Shown: one piece after another, positions 27,354 to 35,788 of the stretch
How positions within the stretch are numbered: the first letter of the stretch is position 1
Layout: every line of letters begins with the position of its first letter
Source of the DNA: Enterococcus ureilyticus
GTDB lineage: Bacteria; Bacillota; Bacilli; Lactobacillales; Enterococcaceae
Assembly: GCF_001730315.1 (NCBI RefSeq)
Contig: NZ_MIKC01000007.1
Span: 1-64,000 of the forward strand
Length of the DNA: 64,000 bases
Direction: 5' to 3'
Made by a program: the position numbers and the translations under genes
The notes under the pieces: generated by a model
The model's input: only the letters and a program-made list of their open reading frames with translations
Database searches by the model: none
Told to the model about the DNA's origin: nothing

Positions 27354-28160
27354 ATGTCTATTATAACAATTATTTTAGTAATTTTAGTTGCCTTTCTAGC
27401 TGGTATGGAAGGAATTCTTGATGAATTCCAATTTCACCAACCGTTAGTGGCATGTACCTTGATCGGTTTAGTAACGGGTAACTTAGAAGCTGGGATCGTT
27501 CTTGGCGGAACATTACAAATGATCGCACTTGGTTGGGCGAACATCGGAGCCGCAGTAGCACCGGATGCGGCCTTAGCATCTGTTGCATCAGCAATTATTT
27601 TAGTATTAGGCGGACAAGGTGTTAAAGGTGTTCCATCAGCAATCGCGATTGCTGTACCACTTGCAGTAGCAGGTCTTTTCTTAACAATGATCGTTCGTAC
27701 ACTTGCTGTGCCGATCGTGCATATGATGGATGCAGCAGCTGAAAAAGGCGATATCAGAAAAATTGAAATGTTGCACATTTTAGCAGTATGTATGCAAGGG
27801 ATTCGTATTGCGATTCCAGCAGCAGCCCTTTTATTCATTCCGGCAGAAACGGTTCAATCAGCATTAGAATCAATGCCGGCCTGGTTGACTGAAGGTATGG
27901 CTATCGGTGGCGGTATGGTCGTGGCTGTAGGTTACGCATTGGTAATCAATATGATGGCAACCAAAGAAGTATGGCCATTCTTTATCATTGGTTTTGTCGT
28001 AGCGGCAATTTCTCAATTAACATTAATTGCACTTGGTGCTTTAGGTGTTGCGTTAGCATTGATCTATTTGAACCTTTCTAAAATGGGTGGTTCATCAAAT
28101 GGTAGCGGTGGCGGAAGCAATACTGGTGATCCGCTTGGCGATATCTTAAACGACTATTAA
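27354..28160 (+). CDS. mptC: PTS mannose EIIC component
   Basis: 268 aa, a multi-pass membrane protein. MEGILDEFQFHQPLVACTLIGLVTGNLE and GGTLQMIALGWANIGAAVAPDAALAS-type sequence are typical of EIIC-Man; the C-terminus is Gly/Ser-rich. With EIID it forms the glucose/mannose channel. EIIC/EIID of this family is the docking receptor for class IIa bacteriocins, so this operon also sets bacteriocin sensitivity. AGGAGG at 27342-27347. Confidence 0.95.
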   Translation: MSIITIILVILVAFLAGMEGILDEFQFHQPLVACTLIGLVTGNLEAGIVLGGTLQMIALGWANIGAAVAPDAALASVASAIILVLGGQGVKGVPSAIAIAVPLAVAGLFLTMIVRTLAVPIVHMMDAAAEKGDIRKIEMLHILAVCMQGIRIAIPAAALLFIPAETVQSALESMPAWLTEGMAIGGGMVVAVGYALVINMMATKEVWPFFIIGFVVAAISQLTLIALGALGVALALIYLNLSKMGGSSNGSGGGSNTGDPLGDILNDY

Positions 28161-28182
28161 ACTGAAGGAGGAGAGAAGAGAC

Positions 28183-29094
28183 ATGGCAGAAAAAATTGAA
28201 TTATCCAAAAAAGATCGTTTAGCCGTTGCATGGCGCTCTACATTCATTCAAGGCTCTTGGAACTATGAACGTATGCAAAATGGTGGGTGGGCATTCTCAA
28301 TGATCCCAGCGATCAAGAAATTATATAAAACAAAAGAAGATCGTTCTGCGGCATTAAAACGTCACTTAGAGTTCTTTAACACACACCCATACATTGCGTC
28401 ACCGATCCTAGGTGTAACATTAGCATTGGAAGAAGAACGTGCCAATGGCGCCCCTGTTGATGATGTAGCAATTCAAGGGGTGAAAGTTGGGATGATGGGC
28501 CCTTTAGCAGGTGTTGGTGATCCAGTCTTTTGGTTTACGATTCGTCCGATGCTAGGTGCGTTAGGCGCTTCACTTGCAATTGGTGGAAATATTCTTGGAC
28601 CAATCATTTTCTTCGTCGCATGGAATCTTATTCGTTGGGCTTTCATGTGGTATACGCAAGAATTTGGCTATAAAGCAGGTTCTAAAATCACAGAAGACCT
28701 TTCAGGTGGATTATTGCAAGATGTCACCAAAGGAGCTTCGATTCTGGGGATGTTCGTACTGGCAGCCTTAGTACAGCGGTGGGTATCAATCAAATTTATT
28801 CCAACCGTTTCTACAGTTAAGCTAGATAAAGGTGCATATGTTGAGTGGGATAAGCTTCCAATCAATGGAGAAGGATTACAAAAGGCCTTTGAAGAAGTCG
28901 GTTCAGGTAAAGCACTCTCAGCAATGAAAGTGACAACTTTACAAGATAACCTAGATCAATTGATTCCAGGATTAGCAGCATTATTGCTTACATTCTTTTG
29001 TATGTGGTTATTGAAGAAAAAAGTATCACCAATCATTATCATTCTTGGTCTATTTGTAGTCGGTGTCGCTGGTCACGTTATCGGATTACTATAA
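28183..29094 (+). CDS. mptD: PTS mannose EIID component
   Basis: 303 aa. It opens with LSKKDRLAVAWRSTFIQGSWNYERMQ, the EIID signature, contains GVKVGMMGPLAGVGDPVFW, and ends in membrane helices (about 255-303). It pairs with EIIC in sugar transport and class IIa bacteriocin recognition. AGGAGGAGA precedes the ATG; 22 bp separate it from mptC. Confidence 0.95.
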   Translation: MAEKIELSKKDRLAVAWRSTFIQGSWNYERMQNGGWAFSMIPAIKKLYKTKEDRSAALKRHLEFFNTHPYIASPILGVTLALEEERANGAPVDDVAIQGVKVGMMGPLAGVGDPVFWFTIRPMLGALGASLAIGGNILGPIIFFVAWNLIRWAFMWYTQEFGYKAGSKITEDLSGGLLQDVTKGASILGMFVLAALVQRWVSIKFIPTVSTVKLDKGAYVEWDKLPINGEGLQKAFEEVGSGKALSAMKVTTLQDNLDQLIPGLAALLLTFFCMWLLKKKVSPIIIILGLFVVGVAGHVIGLL

Positions 29095-29122
29095 TTAAAT
29101 CAAGTGTTTAATGAGACATACA

Positions 29123-29165
29123 TTTAGGGCAAAACGGTTGACTAGTTTTGCCCTAAACTCTTTTA
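29123..29165 (+). terminator. Terminator after mptD
   Basis: Thirteen-base perfect arms TTTAGGGCAAAAC (29123-29135) and GTTTTGCCCTAAA (29145-29157), then CTCTTTTA. Confidence 0.85.
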
Positions 29166-29233
29166 CACAGCATGATCATCAGAATAAACGTATGCTAAAT
29201 CGCATAAAGCACTAAAGAAATGGAGCGGATAAA

Positions 29234-29617
29234 ATGGTTCAATCACTGAATACACAAGTAGATTTCATAACGGATGCCACTGCATTTACTGGCCTCACGG
29301 ACTATGGAAAAATTATGATCGGCGACAAAGGTTTTGAATTTTACAATTCTCGTGATAGCCGTAAATTTATTCAAATTCCATGGGAAGAAGTGGATTATGT
29401 GATCGCATCGGTTATGTTTAAAGGCAAATGGATCCCACGATATGCTATCCAAACGAAAAAAAATGGCACCTATACGTTTTCTTCAAAACAGCCTAAAAAA
29501 GTGCTTAGAGAAATGCAAGATTATGTCGCACCAGATCATATGGTACAATCTTTAGGTTTTTTTGATGTAATCAAACGGGCGTTTCAATCATTAGGAAAGA
29601 AAAAAACTAAGCCATAA
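29234..29617 (+). CDS. manO: DUF956 protein (ManO-like)
   Basis: 127 aa, soluble. TDYGKIMIGDKGFEFYN, IPWEEVDYVIASVMFKGKWIPRYAI and FSSKQPKKVLREM match DUF956, which regularly follows mannose PTS operons. It may modulate PTS expression or activity, but no mechanism is established. It has its own ribosome site and sits after the mptD terminator, so it may need read-through or a separate promoter. Confidence 0.85.
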   Translation: MVQSLNTQVDFITDATAFTGLTDYGKIMIGDKGFEFYNSRDSRKFIQIPWEEVDYVIASVMFKGKWIPRYAIQTKKNGTYTFSSKQPKKVLREMQDYVAPDHMVQSLGFFDVIKRAFQSLGKKKTKP

Positions 29618-29663
29618 AATAAAAAGTTAACTCACTTGTGGAAGTGAGTTAACTTTTTATTTT
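29616..29663. terminator. Bidirectional terminator, 22-bp perfect stem
   Basis: Arms at 29616-29637 and 29642-29663 are exact complements around GTGG, with A/T tracts on both sides. It ends the DUF956 gene and the minus-strand DUF1129 gene, whose stop lies inside it. Confidence 0.88.
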
Positions 29664-30452
29664 TTCTCTTAGAATCCCAAGAACATTAGCAAGAATAATG
29701 ACTACCCAAAGCACGATTTGTAAGCCAGATGAAGCTATAACTGGATTGATCAAATTGATCAACACAGCCCCTTCTAATACAGCGAAAAAGGTTGTGATAT
29801 AAATTCCGGCAGCATTGTTCATTTTGAAGCGGAATTGTAGCACCAATAGACTGATTGAAAGGATGAACAGAAATGCTGCAAACGCCTGATGTGAAAATAA
29901 TAAATAGCCAACGAGCCCATTCATCTGTCTATCGATAATAGGTAGTAGAATACTACCCATCCAAAACAGCAAAGCAAGAAAAGCGAATAAATAGCATTTT
30001 TTTCTATCACTTGCAAAAGTGGAATATTTAATCGAAAAAAGACCTAAGATAGCGGTGACCATTAACAGAATTACAGGAAAAAGCGTATTGAACCAATTAA
30101 TAGCAACAACAGGCTGTAATAGTAGGTCAAAGAGATTGTATTGTAAAAGAATCAAGAAGAAAATAAAGAAAAGTTTGCTCCAATATTTCTCGGAGTCACT
30201 AGGTAGTTCAGTAAGGATTGCATCACTGATTTCTTTTGGATTTTTCCCAAAAAATACTTGAGCAGATGTGCCTTTTTTTTGTGCGTCTAAGATATCTTGC
30301 AAAATTTCTAAGAGGATTTCTTCTGTTTGCTGTTCCTCTTTATTTAAATTAACTCGGATATAAACAAGGATATCTTCATAGTATTTTTTATTTTCTGGAG
30401 TTAGTTGTTTTCTTAGTTCATTGTTTTGTTTGATTAAATCGGTTGATTTCAT
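29649..30452 (-). CDS. DUF1129 family membrane protein
   Basis: 267 aa. A cytosolic N-terminal helical domain (about 1-90; KKYYEDILVYIRVNL, EEILLEILQDILDAQKKG) matches DUF1129, followed by six or seven membrane helices. It is encoded two bases after a PadR regulator on the same strand. PadR plus a membrane protein with this N-terminal domain is a common Firmicutes pair; the function is unknown. Confidence 0.75.
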   Translation of the reverse strand: MKSTDLIKQNNELRKQLTPENKKYYEDILVYIRVNLNKEEQQTEEILLEILQDILDAQKKGTSAQVFFGKNPKEISDAILTELPSDSEKYWSKLFFIFFLILLQYNLFDLLLQPVVAINWFNTLFPVILLMVTAILGLFSIKYSTFASDRKKCYLFAFLALLFWMGSILLPIIDRQMNGLVGYLLFSHQAFAAFLFILSISLLVLQFRFKMNNAAGIYITTFFAVLEGAVLINLINPVIASSGLQIVLWVVIILANVLGILREKIKS

Positions 30453-30454
30453 TT

Positions 30455-30784
30455 TTAGCCCTCATTTTCTTTTTGCATAATAGTTTGCACACCAGTTGAG
30501 ATCAATGACCACTGTTGTTCAAATTGTTTTAGATAGTCTGCCCCAGTAGCTGTTAGAGAATAATACTTTCGCTTAGGTCCTTCAGAAGAAGGGCGCATTT
30601 CTCCGATGATCAGCTGTTTTTTTTGGAGTTTAAGCAAGATAGGATAGATGCTGCCTTCACTGACCATATTTAAACCATATTCAGATAATAAAGTAATCAT
30701 TTCATAGCCATAGACTGTTTTTTTTTGAATGATTTTTAAAATACATCCTTCGAGTAATCCTTTTAACATCTGAGTAGTATCCAA
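30455..30784 (-). CDS. PadR family transcriptional regulator
   Basis: 109 aa. Winged helix typical of PadR: LLEGCILKIIQKKTVYGYEM, EGSIYPILLKLQKKQLI and KYYSLTATGADYL. Members usually repress their own operon and a neighbouring membrane-stress or drug-related gene in response to ligands or envelope stress. AGGAGGAG on the minus strand precedes the start. A dyad at 31031-31063 may be its operator. Confidence 0.92.
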   Translation of the reverse strand: MDTTQMLKGLLEGCILKIIQKKTVYGYEMITLLSEYGLNMVSEGSIYPILLKLQKKQLIIGEMRPSSEGPKRKYYSLTATGADYLKQFEQQWSLISTGVQTIMQKENEG

Positions 30785-30805
30785 ACGATCTCCTCCTTTT
30801 GAATA

Positions 30806-31027
30806 GAGTCTGGGACATAACTCTACGAGTTACCTCTCAGACTCAAAGAATCCGTATAAACGGTGGGAGCAGAAGCAATCACTACGCTTCGATCACATCA
30901 AATTCTAAATGCTAAAGCACTAAGATTTGAAGGCTTCGGAAATAAGCTGAAATTCACAAAAATTTGAAGAGCAATTTTCGTGAATTCCTTCTTATTTCTC
31001 GGGATTAAACACTCCTGTCCCAACCTC
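30806..31027. repeat. Enterococcus-type dispersed palindromic repeat
   Basis: Terminal inverted repeats GAGTCTGGGACA (30806-30817) and TGTCCCAACCTC (31016-31027) enclose about 200 bp. Internal palindromes include AATTCACAAAAATT / AATTTTCGTGAATT (about 30949-30984). No ORF. TCTGGGACA-ended elements of this kind are scattered through enterococcal genomes (compare EFAR); they are probably transcribed as structured RNA. Confidence 0.7.
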
Positions 31028-31030
31028 ATT

Positions 31031-31063
31031 AATACGCTATGTTGTAAAACAATATAGCGTATT
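31031..31063. promoter_or_regulatory. Dyad, possible PadR operator
   Basis: AATACGCTAT (31031-31040) and ATAGCGTATT (31054-31063) with inner TTGT/ACAA. The outer ATAC/GTAT ends resemble PadR-type operators. It lies between the PadR gene and the HdeD-like gene. It could instead be a terminator-like hairpin. Confidence 0.4.
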
Positions 31064-31222
31064 ATAAACTAAATTTTTTCTTACGTTTAATATAAGAAAT
31101 TAATTTAATAAAAATTTATGAAAACATATATTTTTGTTATTTTTCAGACCTTTTGTTTTGACCCAACCTTTTTTTAGGAGTACCATAAAACTGTAGAAAG
31201 AATTAAGAAGGAGCGAGACACT

Positions 31223-31750
31223 ATGAATGAAACAAGCAAGAAGGGTATTGACTGGGGTTCTTTGATTTTAGGGATTCTATTTGTTTTAACAGCATTACTA
31301 TCTTTCCAAGACCCAGCAGGAAACTTAATTGCAATTGTGATGGTTTTTGCAGTATTTGCAATTGTGAAAGGGATTTTTGAAATATTAGTACGAAATAGAA
31401 TGAAGGAATTAACAGGATATAAAGCCTATGCGCCAATTATTTTAGGTATCATCGATATTATTATAGGGATATATTTCCTATTTAACTTAAATATCGGTGT
31501 TGCAGCATTACCCTTTATTTTTGCGGTTTGGTTTATCCTAGACTCTGTTTTTGGACTTTTCGCTTTGGACTTAGCGAAATCAGTTAGTACTGGCTACTTC
31601 TGGTTTACATTAGTCGTTGATGTTTTGGGGATTATTTTAGGGATCATGTTATTAATGAATCCTTTATCTTCAGCATTAACATTGAGTTTTCTAGTTGGAT
31701 TTTATTTTATGCTTTTTGGTATCACGCAAATTGTTTACGCATTTAGATAA
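31223..31750 (+). CDS. HdeD/DUF308 family membrane protein
   Basis: 175 aa with six predicted membrane helices as three hairpin pairs. Gly-rich turns such as LILGIIDIIIGIYFL and VLGIILGIMLLMNP are typical of DUF308/HdeD. HdeD contributes to acid resistance in E. coli; in Firmicutes the role is not defined. AAGGAG precedes the ATG. The next gene follows after 18 bp, probably as one operon. Confidence 0.8.
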   Translation: MNETSKKGIDWGSLILGILFVLTALLSFQDPAGNLIAIVMVFAVFAIVKGIFEILVRNRMKELTGYKAYAPIILGIIDIIIGIYFLFNLNIGVAALPFIFAVWFILDSVFGLFALDLAKSVSTGYFWFTLVVDVLGIILGIMLLMNPLSSALTLSFLVGFYFMLFGITQIVYAFR

Positions 31751-31768
31751 GACGAGGAGGAACAAATA

Positions 31769-32170
31769 ATGACAAATTATGCAGAAAAAGAAGTAAAATT
31801 AGTAGAAAAAATCGGTAAAGAAATGGATAAGTTAGACGTGACTCTTGGAAAAATGGAAGATACAGATAGCAAAATCAAACATTTTTATGAACAAGAAAAA
31901 GCATTACATGAAATAAAATCAATTATCCGTAAAGAAAACAAGATCGAAAAAGAAGAGCAAAAAGCTCTTGATAAAGCAGTAGAAAATGCTGAAAACTGGA
32001 TCGATGATCAAGATTCATTGGTTTATCAAATCAATGCTGAAATTGATAAATTAGACGCAACTTTAGGTAAAATCGATAGTGATGAAAGCAAAGTGAAAAG
32101 CTACTTGGAACAAAAGAAAGCCATTCATGAAATCAAAAAAATCATTAAAAAAACAGATGAATTAGGTTGA
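31769..32170 (+). CDS. Small charged helical protein with internal duplication
   Basis: 133 aa, no signal or membrane segment. Residues about 15-55 (MDKLDVTLGKMEDTDSKIKH) and 90-130 (IDKLDATLGKIDSDESKVKS) are two copies of a 40-residue unit, each ending HEIKxIIxK. Very rich in Lys/Glu/Asp, probably coiled coil. I do not recognise the family. Co-operonic with the HdeD-like protein; the GAGGAGG ribosome site is strong. Confidence 0.75.
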   Translation: MTNYAEKEVKLVEKIGKEMDKLDVTLGKMEDTDSKIKHFYEQEKALHEIKSIIRKENKIEKEEQKALDKAVENAENWIDDQDSLVYQINAEIDKLDATLGKIDSDESKVKSYLEQKKAIHEIKKIIKKTDELG

Positions 32171-32196
32171 TCGGTAGTATTTAACTGAATAGGAGT

Positions 32197-32240
32197 AAAA
32201 AGTAGGAGATGATCTGGTAAGGATTGTCCCCTACTTTTTT
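32197..32240 (+). terminator. Terminator after the HdeD-like operon
   Basis: AAAAAGTAGG (32197-32206) pairs with CCTACTTTTT (32230-32239 region), with a long loop and T run. Confidence 0.7.
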
Positions 32241-32288
32241 GTAGTATAAAATACGTTATAATAGAAAAAAATATAAGGGAATGACACT

Positions 32289-33077
32289 ATGAACTATCAT
32301 CGTTTCAAACAACCAAAAGCTTATTGTCCAAAATGTTCTAGAAAAGTAGATTTACTTTGTTCAGAAGAATCGTCAGACATGCCGCAGTTTTATATTTGCT
32401 TTAAATGTAAAATGGTTGGGCAATTTAGTGTAGGCGAATTACCAACAAATAAATTTTCTGTCTTCTCTACCGAAAGAAAAAAAGAAATCCAAGAAATGAT
32501 TGAAGATATTCCTGATAAATATATTTATAAAGCCAAAGGCAGTCAATTACGTTTAGAAGAAAAATCCGATATCTATACAAGGCGTTGGTTAAGTCTTTAT
32601 GAATATGAAAAAGCATTTGGTGAAGCTTTAGGATATGAAACGATTGATTTTAGAGAAGATACTCATTTGTGTAAATGGTGCAATCAACCGTTAGAAGGTC
32701 GCAGAAGATCATTTTGTTCTGATCGCTGCAGCCGTAGTTATGGGAAAGCAACCTTTTTCAAGCGGGGGATCTCAACTTTACCGTATAGAATTGCTAGTAG
32801 AGATCAGTTTTACTGTAGAGTAACGGGGGCAGATTTAGCCATTACGAATCGAATGGGTGTCAGAATTCCAGCAAGCAATCAGCAAATGGAAATCCATCAT
32901 TTAATCTTCGTAGCACAAGGCGGCAGCGATCATGAAAGCAATCTGATAACAGTTTCTAAACAAGTTCATAAAGATTATCATAAAGGTGTTTCTTATGCTG
33001 TTCAAGCAATTGAAAAAATCAAAAATCAACAAATGTTGTCTTACCGAGATAAGATGTACTCAATCGAAACCAAATAA
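32289..33077 (+). CDS. Zinc-ribbon protein with HNH-like domain
   Basis: 262 aa. An N-terminal zinc ribbon (CPKC, then CFKC), a second cluster CKWC with CSDRCSR (about residues 125-145) and a C-terminal HNH-type segment MEIHHLIFVAQGG followed by NLITVSKQVHKDYH. The His pair, Asn and final His match an HNH nuclease motif. Often annotated HNH endonuclease, but target and role are unknown; no phage or restriction genes adjoin it. Confidence 0.75.
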   Translation: MNYHRFKQPKAYCPKCSRKVDLLCSEESSDMPQFYICFKCKMVGQFSVGELPTNKFSVFSTERKKEIQEMIEDIPDKYIYKAKGSQLRLEEKSDIYTRRWLSLYEYEKAFGEALGYETIDFREDTHLCKWCNQPLEGRRRSFCSDRCSRSYGKATFFKRGISTLPYRIASRDQFYCRVTGADLAITNRMGVRIPASNQQMEIHHLIFVAQGGSDHESNLITVSKQVHKDYHKGVSYAVQAIEKIKNQQMLSYRDKMYSIETK

Positions 33078-33104
33078 GACGAGATTCACAAAATCAAGTT
33101 AAAT

Positions 33105-33140
33105 TCTCAAAAAATTAGACTAATTCTAAGATTTTTGAGA
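33105..33140. repeat. Imperfect hairpin after the HNH gene
   Basis: TCTCAAAAA (33105-33113) mirrors TTTTTGAGA (33132-33140) with partly paired TTAGA/TCTAA inside. No U tail. It may be a weak terminator or part of the next promoter region. Confidence 0.4.
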
Positions 33141-33204
33141 TAAAATGACCTTCTTACTATAGTAAAATGAAATAGATGTAAAATAAATGTTAGAGGGAGA
33201 ATAC

Positions 33205-34296
33205 ATGAAAAAGTTAGGATTAGTATTTTTGTCAGCGGTTGCTATCATTTCATTAGCGGCGTGTGGGGGAACTGGGTCTGCTAAAAAAGATGGAGACGAC
33301 AGTAAGACAGAAAAGAAAGCATCAAAATCTAAAATTGCTTCTATTTCAATCGATGAAGGCGAATATGTCGTGCCAAAAGAAGAGGAAGCAGAAGATGGGG
33401 AAGGTTTTCTTGCGTTAAAAGTAACGATCAAAAATGAAACAGATAAAAGTTTAGACATGAGCGCAACGGATATTATGCTTTATGACGAAGACGATAGCAA
33501 GATCGAAGCATTGAGTCTTTATCTAGATGAAAGTAAAACACCACTTCTTGCTTATGAAAAAATTTCTGGTAAGAAAAGCAAGACAGGTTATATTGTATTT
33601 CCTGTAGAAAAAGAAGCAAAATACAAACTACATTTTGAACCTAGAATTTATGAAATCGAGAAAGAATCAAAACCAATTATTCTTGATGTTGATGCCTCTG
33701 AATACAAAGATCATAGTGAAGATGCTAAGAAAGCTGCAACAGCTTTTGTTGATGAAGTCTTTTTAGCAACTGAAAACAAGGACTATAACGAACTTGTTGC
33801 CAATGATCGTGATGCAGCAGTCAAAACCTTTGATGAAAACTTCAACAAAGCAATCAAGAAAAAATTCTACGATTATAAAGTAACAGACGAAGAAGGCTTA
33901 GCGTTAGCTAAAGTCTTTAGAGAAGACAATGCCAAAGTCGCTACTGTTGAATACGAAGTTGCTTCGTACTTCCCTGATGCAGCTGAAGTAACAGTAAACA
34001 TGGAAGGCTTATCATTCAATGAAATGAAGGATGATATGGAGGCTGTGAATAAAGAGTACTACGATGCGCATGTAGATCAAGACTACGATGAAAGAAGTAA
34101 AGCGGCTCAAAAAGCTGAGCTTGATAAACTTCCTGAAATCTTCAAAAATACAAAGCCGGTCAGCATTGATGATTATAGCGATGGATTTAAAGTAATCATG
34201 AAGAAAAAAGACGACAAATGGGAGATTCAGACAAAAGGTACACTGAACTACTTCGATAGTTTTGAACAAGCTTTCCGTGGCGATATTAGTAAATAA
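33205..34296 (+). CDS. Lipoprotein with DUF5105-like domain
   Basis: 363 aa from ATG 33205 (GAGGGAGA at 33193-33200; the upstream ATG 33187 lacks a ribosome site). Lipobox LAAC gives a lipid-modified Cys near residue 20. A Lys/Asp-rich linker leads to a beta-sandwich domain (about 45-165, DUF4352-like) and a helical C-terminal domain (about 170-360) resembling DUF5105. Anchored outside the membrane; function unknown. Monocistronic with a strong terminator. Confidence 0.8.
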   Translation: MKKLGLVFLSAVAIISLAACGGTGSAKKDGDDSKTEKKASKSKIASISIDEGEYVVPKEEEAEDGEGFLALKVTIKNETDKSLDMSATDIMLYDEDDSKIEALSLYLDESKTPLLAYEKISGKKSKTGYIVFPVEKEAKYKLHFEPRIYEIEKESKPIILDVDASEYKDHSEDAKKAATAFVDEVFLATENKDYNELVANDRDAAVKTFDENFNKAIKKKFYDYKVTDEEGLALAKVFREDNAKVATVEYEVASYFPDAAEVTVNMEGLSFNEMKDDMEAVNKEYYDAHVDQDYDERSKAAQKAELDKLPEIFKNTKPVSIDDYSDGFKVIMKKKDDKWEIQTKGTLNYFDSFEQAFRGDISK

Positions 34297-34301
34297 ATAG
34301 A

Positions 34302-34342
34302 AAAACCGATTTAGTTCCACTGGGAACTAAATCGGTTTTATT
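34302..34342. terminator. Terminator after the lipoprotein gene
   Basis: Seventeen-base perfect arms AAAACCGATTTAGTTCC (34302-34318) and GGAACTAAATCGGTTTT (34323-34339), with A and T tracts on both sides; likely bidirectional. Confidence 0.88.
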
Positions 34343-34382
34343 TATTTATCATAAACCTAAAAAGCTGAGTTGTTGATGACGT

Positions 34383-34580
34383 TTAATAGTACCTACGATG
34401 ATTTGACGGACCTGAAATCATACGAACTAACCAAACTGCAATTGCGACAGGAATCATAATCTTAATCGCAAGCCATAGTAGACCGCCTAAAAGGCCAAGT
34501 ACAATGCTTAAAATAATACTCCCTACGAAAAATAACCCAATTACTATTAATATATTCATGACCATTGATTGTTGTCTCAT
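34383..34580 (-). CDS. Small membrane protein
   Basis: 65 aa from the ATG at 34580, chosen because GGAGG on the minus strand (34588-34592) is spaced for it; the longer frame to 34631 lacks a site. Two hydrophobic segments (about 8-30 and 33-50) and a polar, basic tail SGPSNHRRYY. Not recognised; size and layout recall small envelope-stress membrane proteins. Confidence 0.65.
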   Translation of the reverse strand: MRQQSMVMNILIVIGLFFVGSIILSIVLGLLGGLLWLAIKIMIPVAIAVWLVRMISGPSNHRRYY

Positions 34581-34745
34581 TGTTAAAACCTCCATTTTTT
34601 TCTCTCGTTGTCTATGAATAAAGTATAGCAAGAATTTTTGCTCAAGAAATCCACCTTTAGGCTGATTTTCTCTCCATCTTTAGGCGGGCAGAATTATTGC
34701 ATTTACTTAAAAAGGACGTAAAATGAAAATGGGGAGATGAAGGAC

Positions 34746-35324
34746 ATGTCAAAATCAAGACTAGAAGCGTTTACGGATGCCGTTATCGCGATCGTGATGA
34801 CGATTTTAGTGTTAGAATTACATCAACCGACAACAGATACCTTAGCTGGTTTAGTCGGAATAGAAAAAAAGTTGTTTATCTACATTGTCAGCTTCGTGAT
34901 GCTGGCAATCTATTGGAATAACCATCATCATATGTTTCAGCTTGTAAAAAAAATCGATGGACGCGTTCTTTGGGCAAACAATTTTTTTATTTTTACTTTA
35001 ACACTAGTTCCATTTGCTACTGCTTGGGCAGGGGATTTTATCGATAGTCTAGTGCCGCAAATAACATACGGACTGATGGTTCTTTTAGCGAATATTTCCT
35101 ATTTGGTATTAACGAGAGAGCTAATACGAATAAATGGGAGTGACTCAACATTAGGTGAATTGTTCCAACGCTATAATAAATCCTATATAACAATTTTTCT
35201 AAATGTCTTAGGGTTACTCTTAGGTTGGCTGATCCATCCTTATTTTGTATTGATTGTAAATATTGGCATTTTGATCATGTGGATCATTCCTGATCGGCGA
35301 ATTGAAAAACAATATAAAAAGTAA
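34746..35324 (+). CDS. TMEM175 family potassium channel-like protein
   Basis: 192 aa from ATG 34746 (GGGGAG at 34731-34736; the ATG at 34737 abuts it). The first helix has SRLEAFTDAVIAIVMTILVLEL, the bacterial TMEM175/DUF1211 signature (usual FSD appears here as FTD), then NNHHHMF and five more helices. Bacterial homologues form tetrameric, weakly potassium-selective channels. Confidence 0.87.
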   Translation: MSKSRLEAFTDAVIAIVMTILVLELHQPTTDTLAGLVGIEKKLFIYIVSFVMLAIYWNNHHHMFQLVKKIDGRVLWANNFFIFTLTLVPFATAWAGDFIDSLVPQITYGLMVLLANISYLVLTRELIRINGSDSTLGELFQRYNKSYITIFLNVLGLLLGWLIHPYFVLIVNIGILIMWIIPDRRIEKQYKK

Positions 35325-35348
35325 TATTGTTAAAATATTTTTAATTAA

Positions 35349-35393
35349 AAAAGGTGAGATAAAACTATTTTTAAGTTTTGTCTTATTTTTTTA
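35349..35393 (+). terminator. Terminator after the TMEM175 gene
   Basis: AGATAAAACT pairs with AGTTTTGTCT (one G-U pair), followed by a long T-rich tail. Confidence 0.65.
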
Positions 35394-35788
35394 TTTTAAA
35401 ATGTACATATAAATAGAAAATCATTGTGTTATTCTCATTTATTTCGAATATTAAGACATTTTATGAAAACAAATTCGGTTGATTTTAGGGTAAAATTAGA
35501 AATGATTGTTTAAAAAAGAACGTAATAAACATAGAATTATAAAAAGGATGTAGAGGGGATTGACACATTAGTAGTTTCTGCGTTACTGATGGTATTCAAA
35601 TCCGAATAAACTGGTACTGTGGAAATCATTTTGACAATAAATGACCTATTCAATCTGATCTGCTTTTATGTAAAGTGGATGGTTTTGATTGTCAAAGTGA
35701 AACATAGACTCCAGCCTCTTTGATTATGAAAAGGGTATTTTTAAATAAAAAGGCAAGTTACAAGTAAAAAAGGGGCCGGTTAGTACAT
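35394..35788. promoter_or_regulatory. Long leader before the coiled-coil gene
   Basis: About 395 bases without a gene. TTGACA hexamers occur at 35560 and 35631, the second with a weak -10-like TCTGAT at 35654, 17 bp on. An 18-base stretch at 35628-35645 nearly repeats the mpt leader (25454-25471). No further structure seen. Confidence 0.35.

Noticed and set aside
27434-27838. Minus-strand ORF inside mptC
   Set aside because: Mirror of the Ala/Gly-rich EIIC codons, with no ribosome site or homology.
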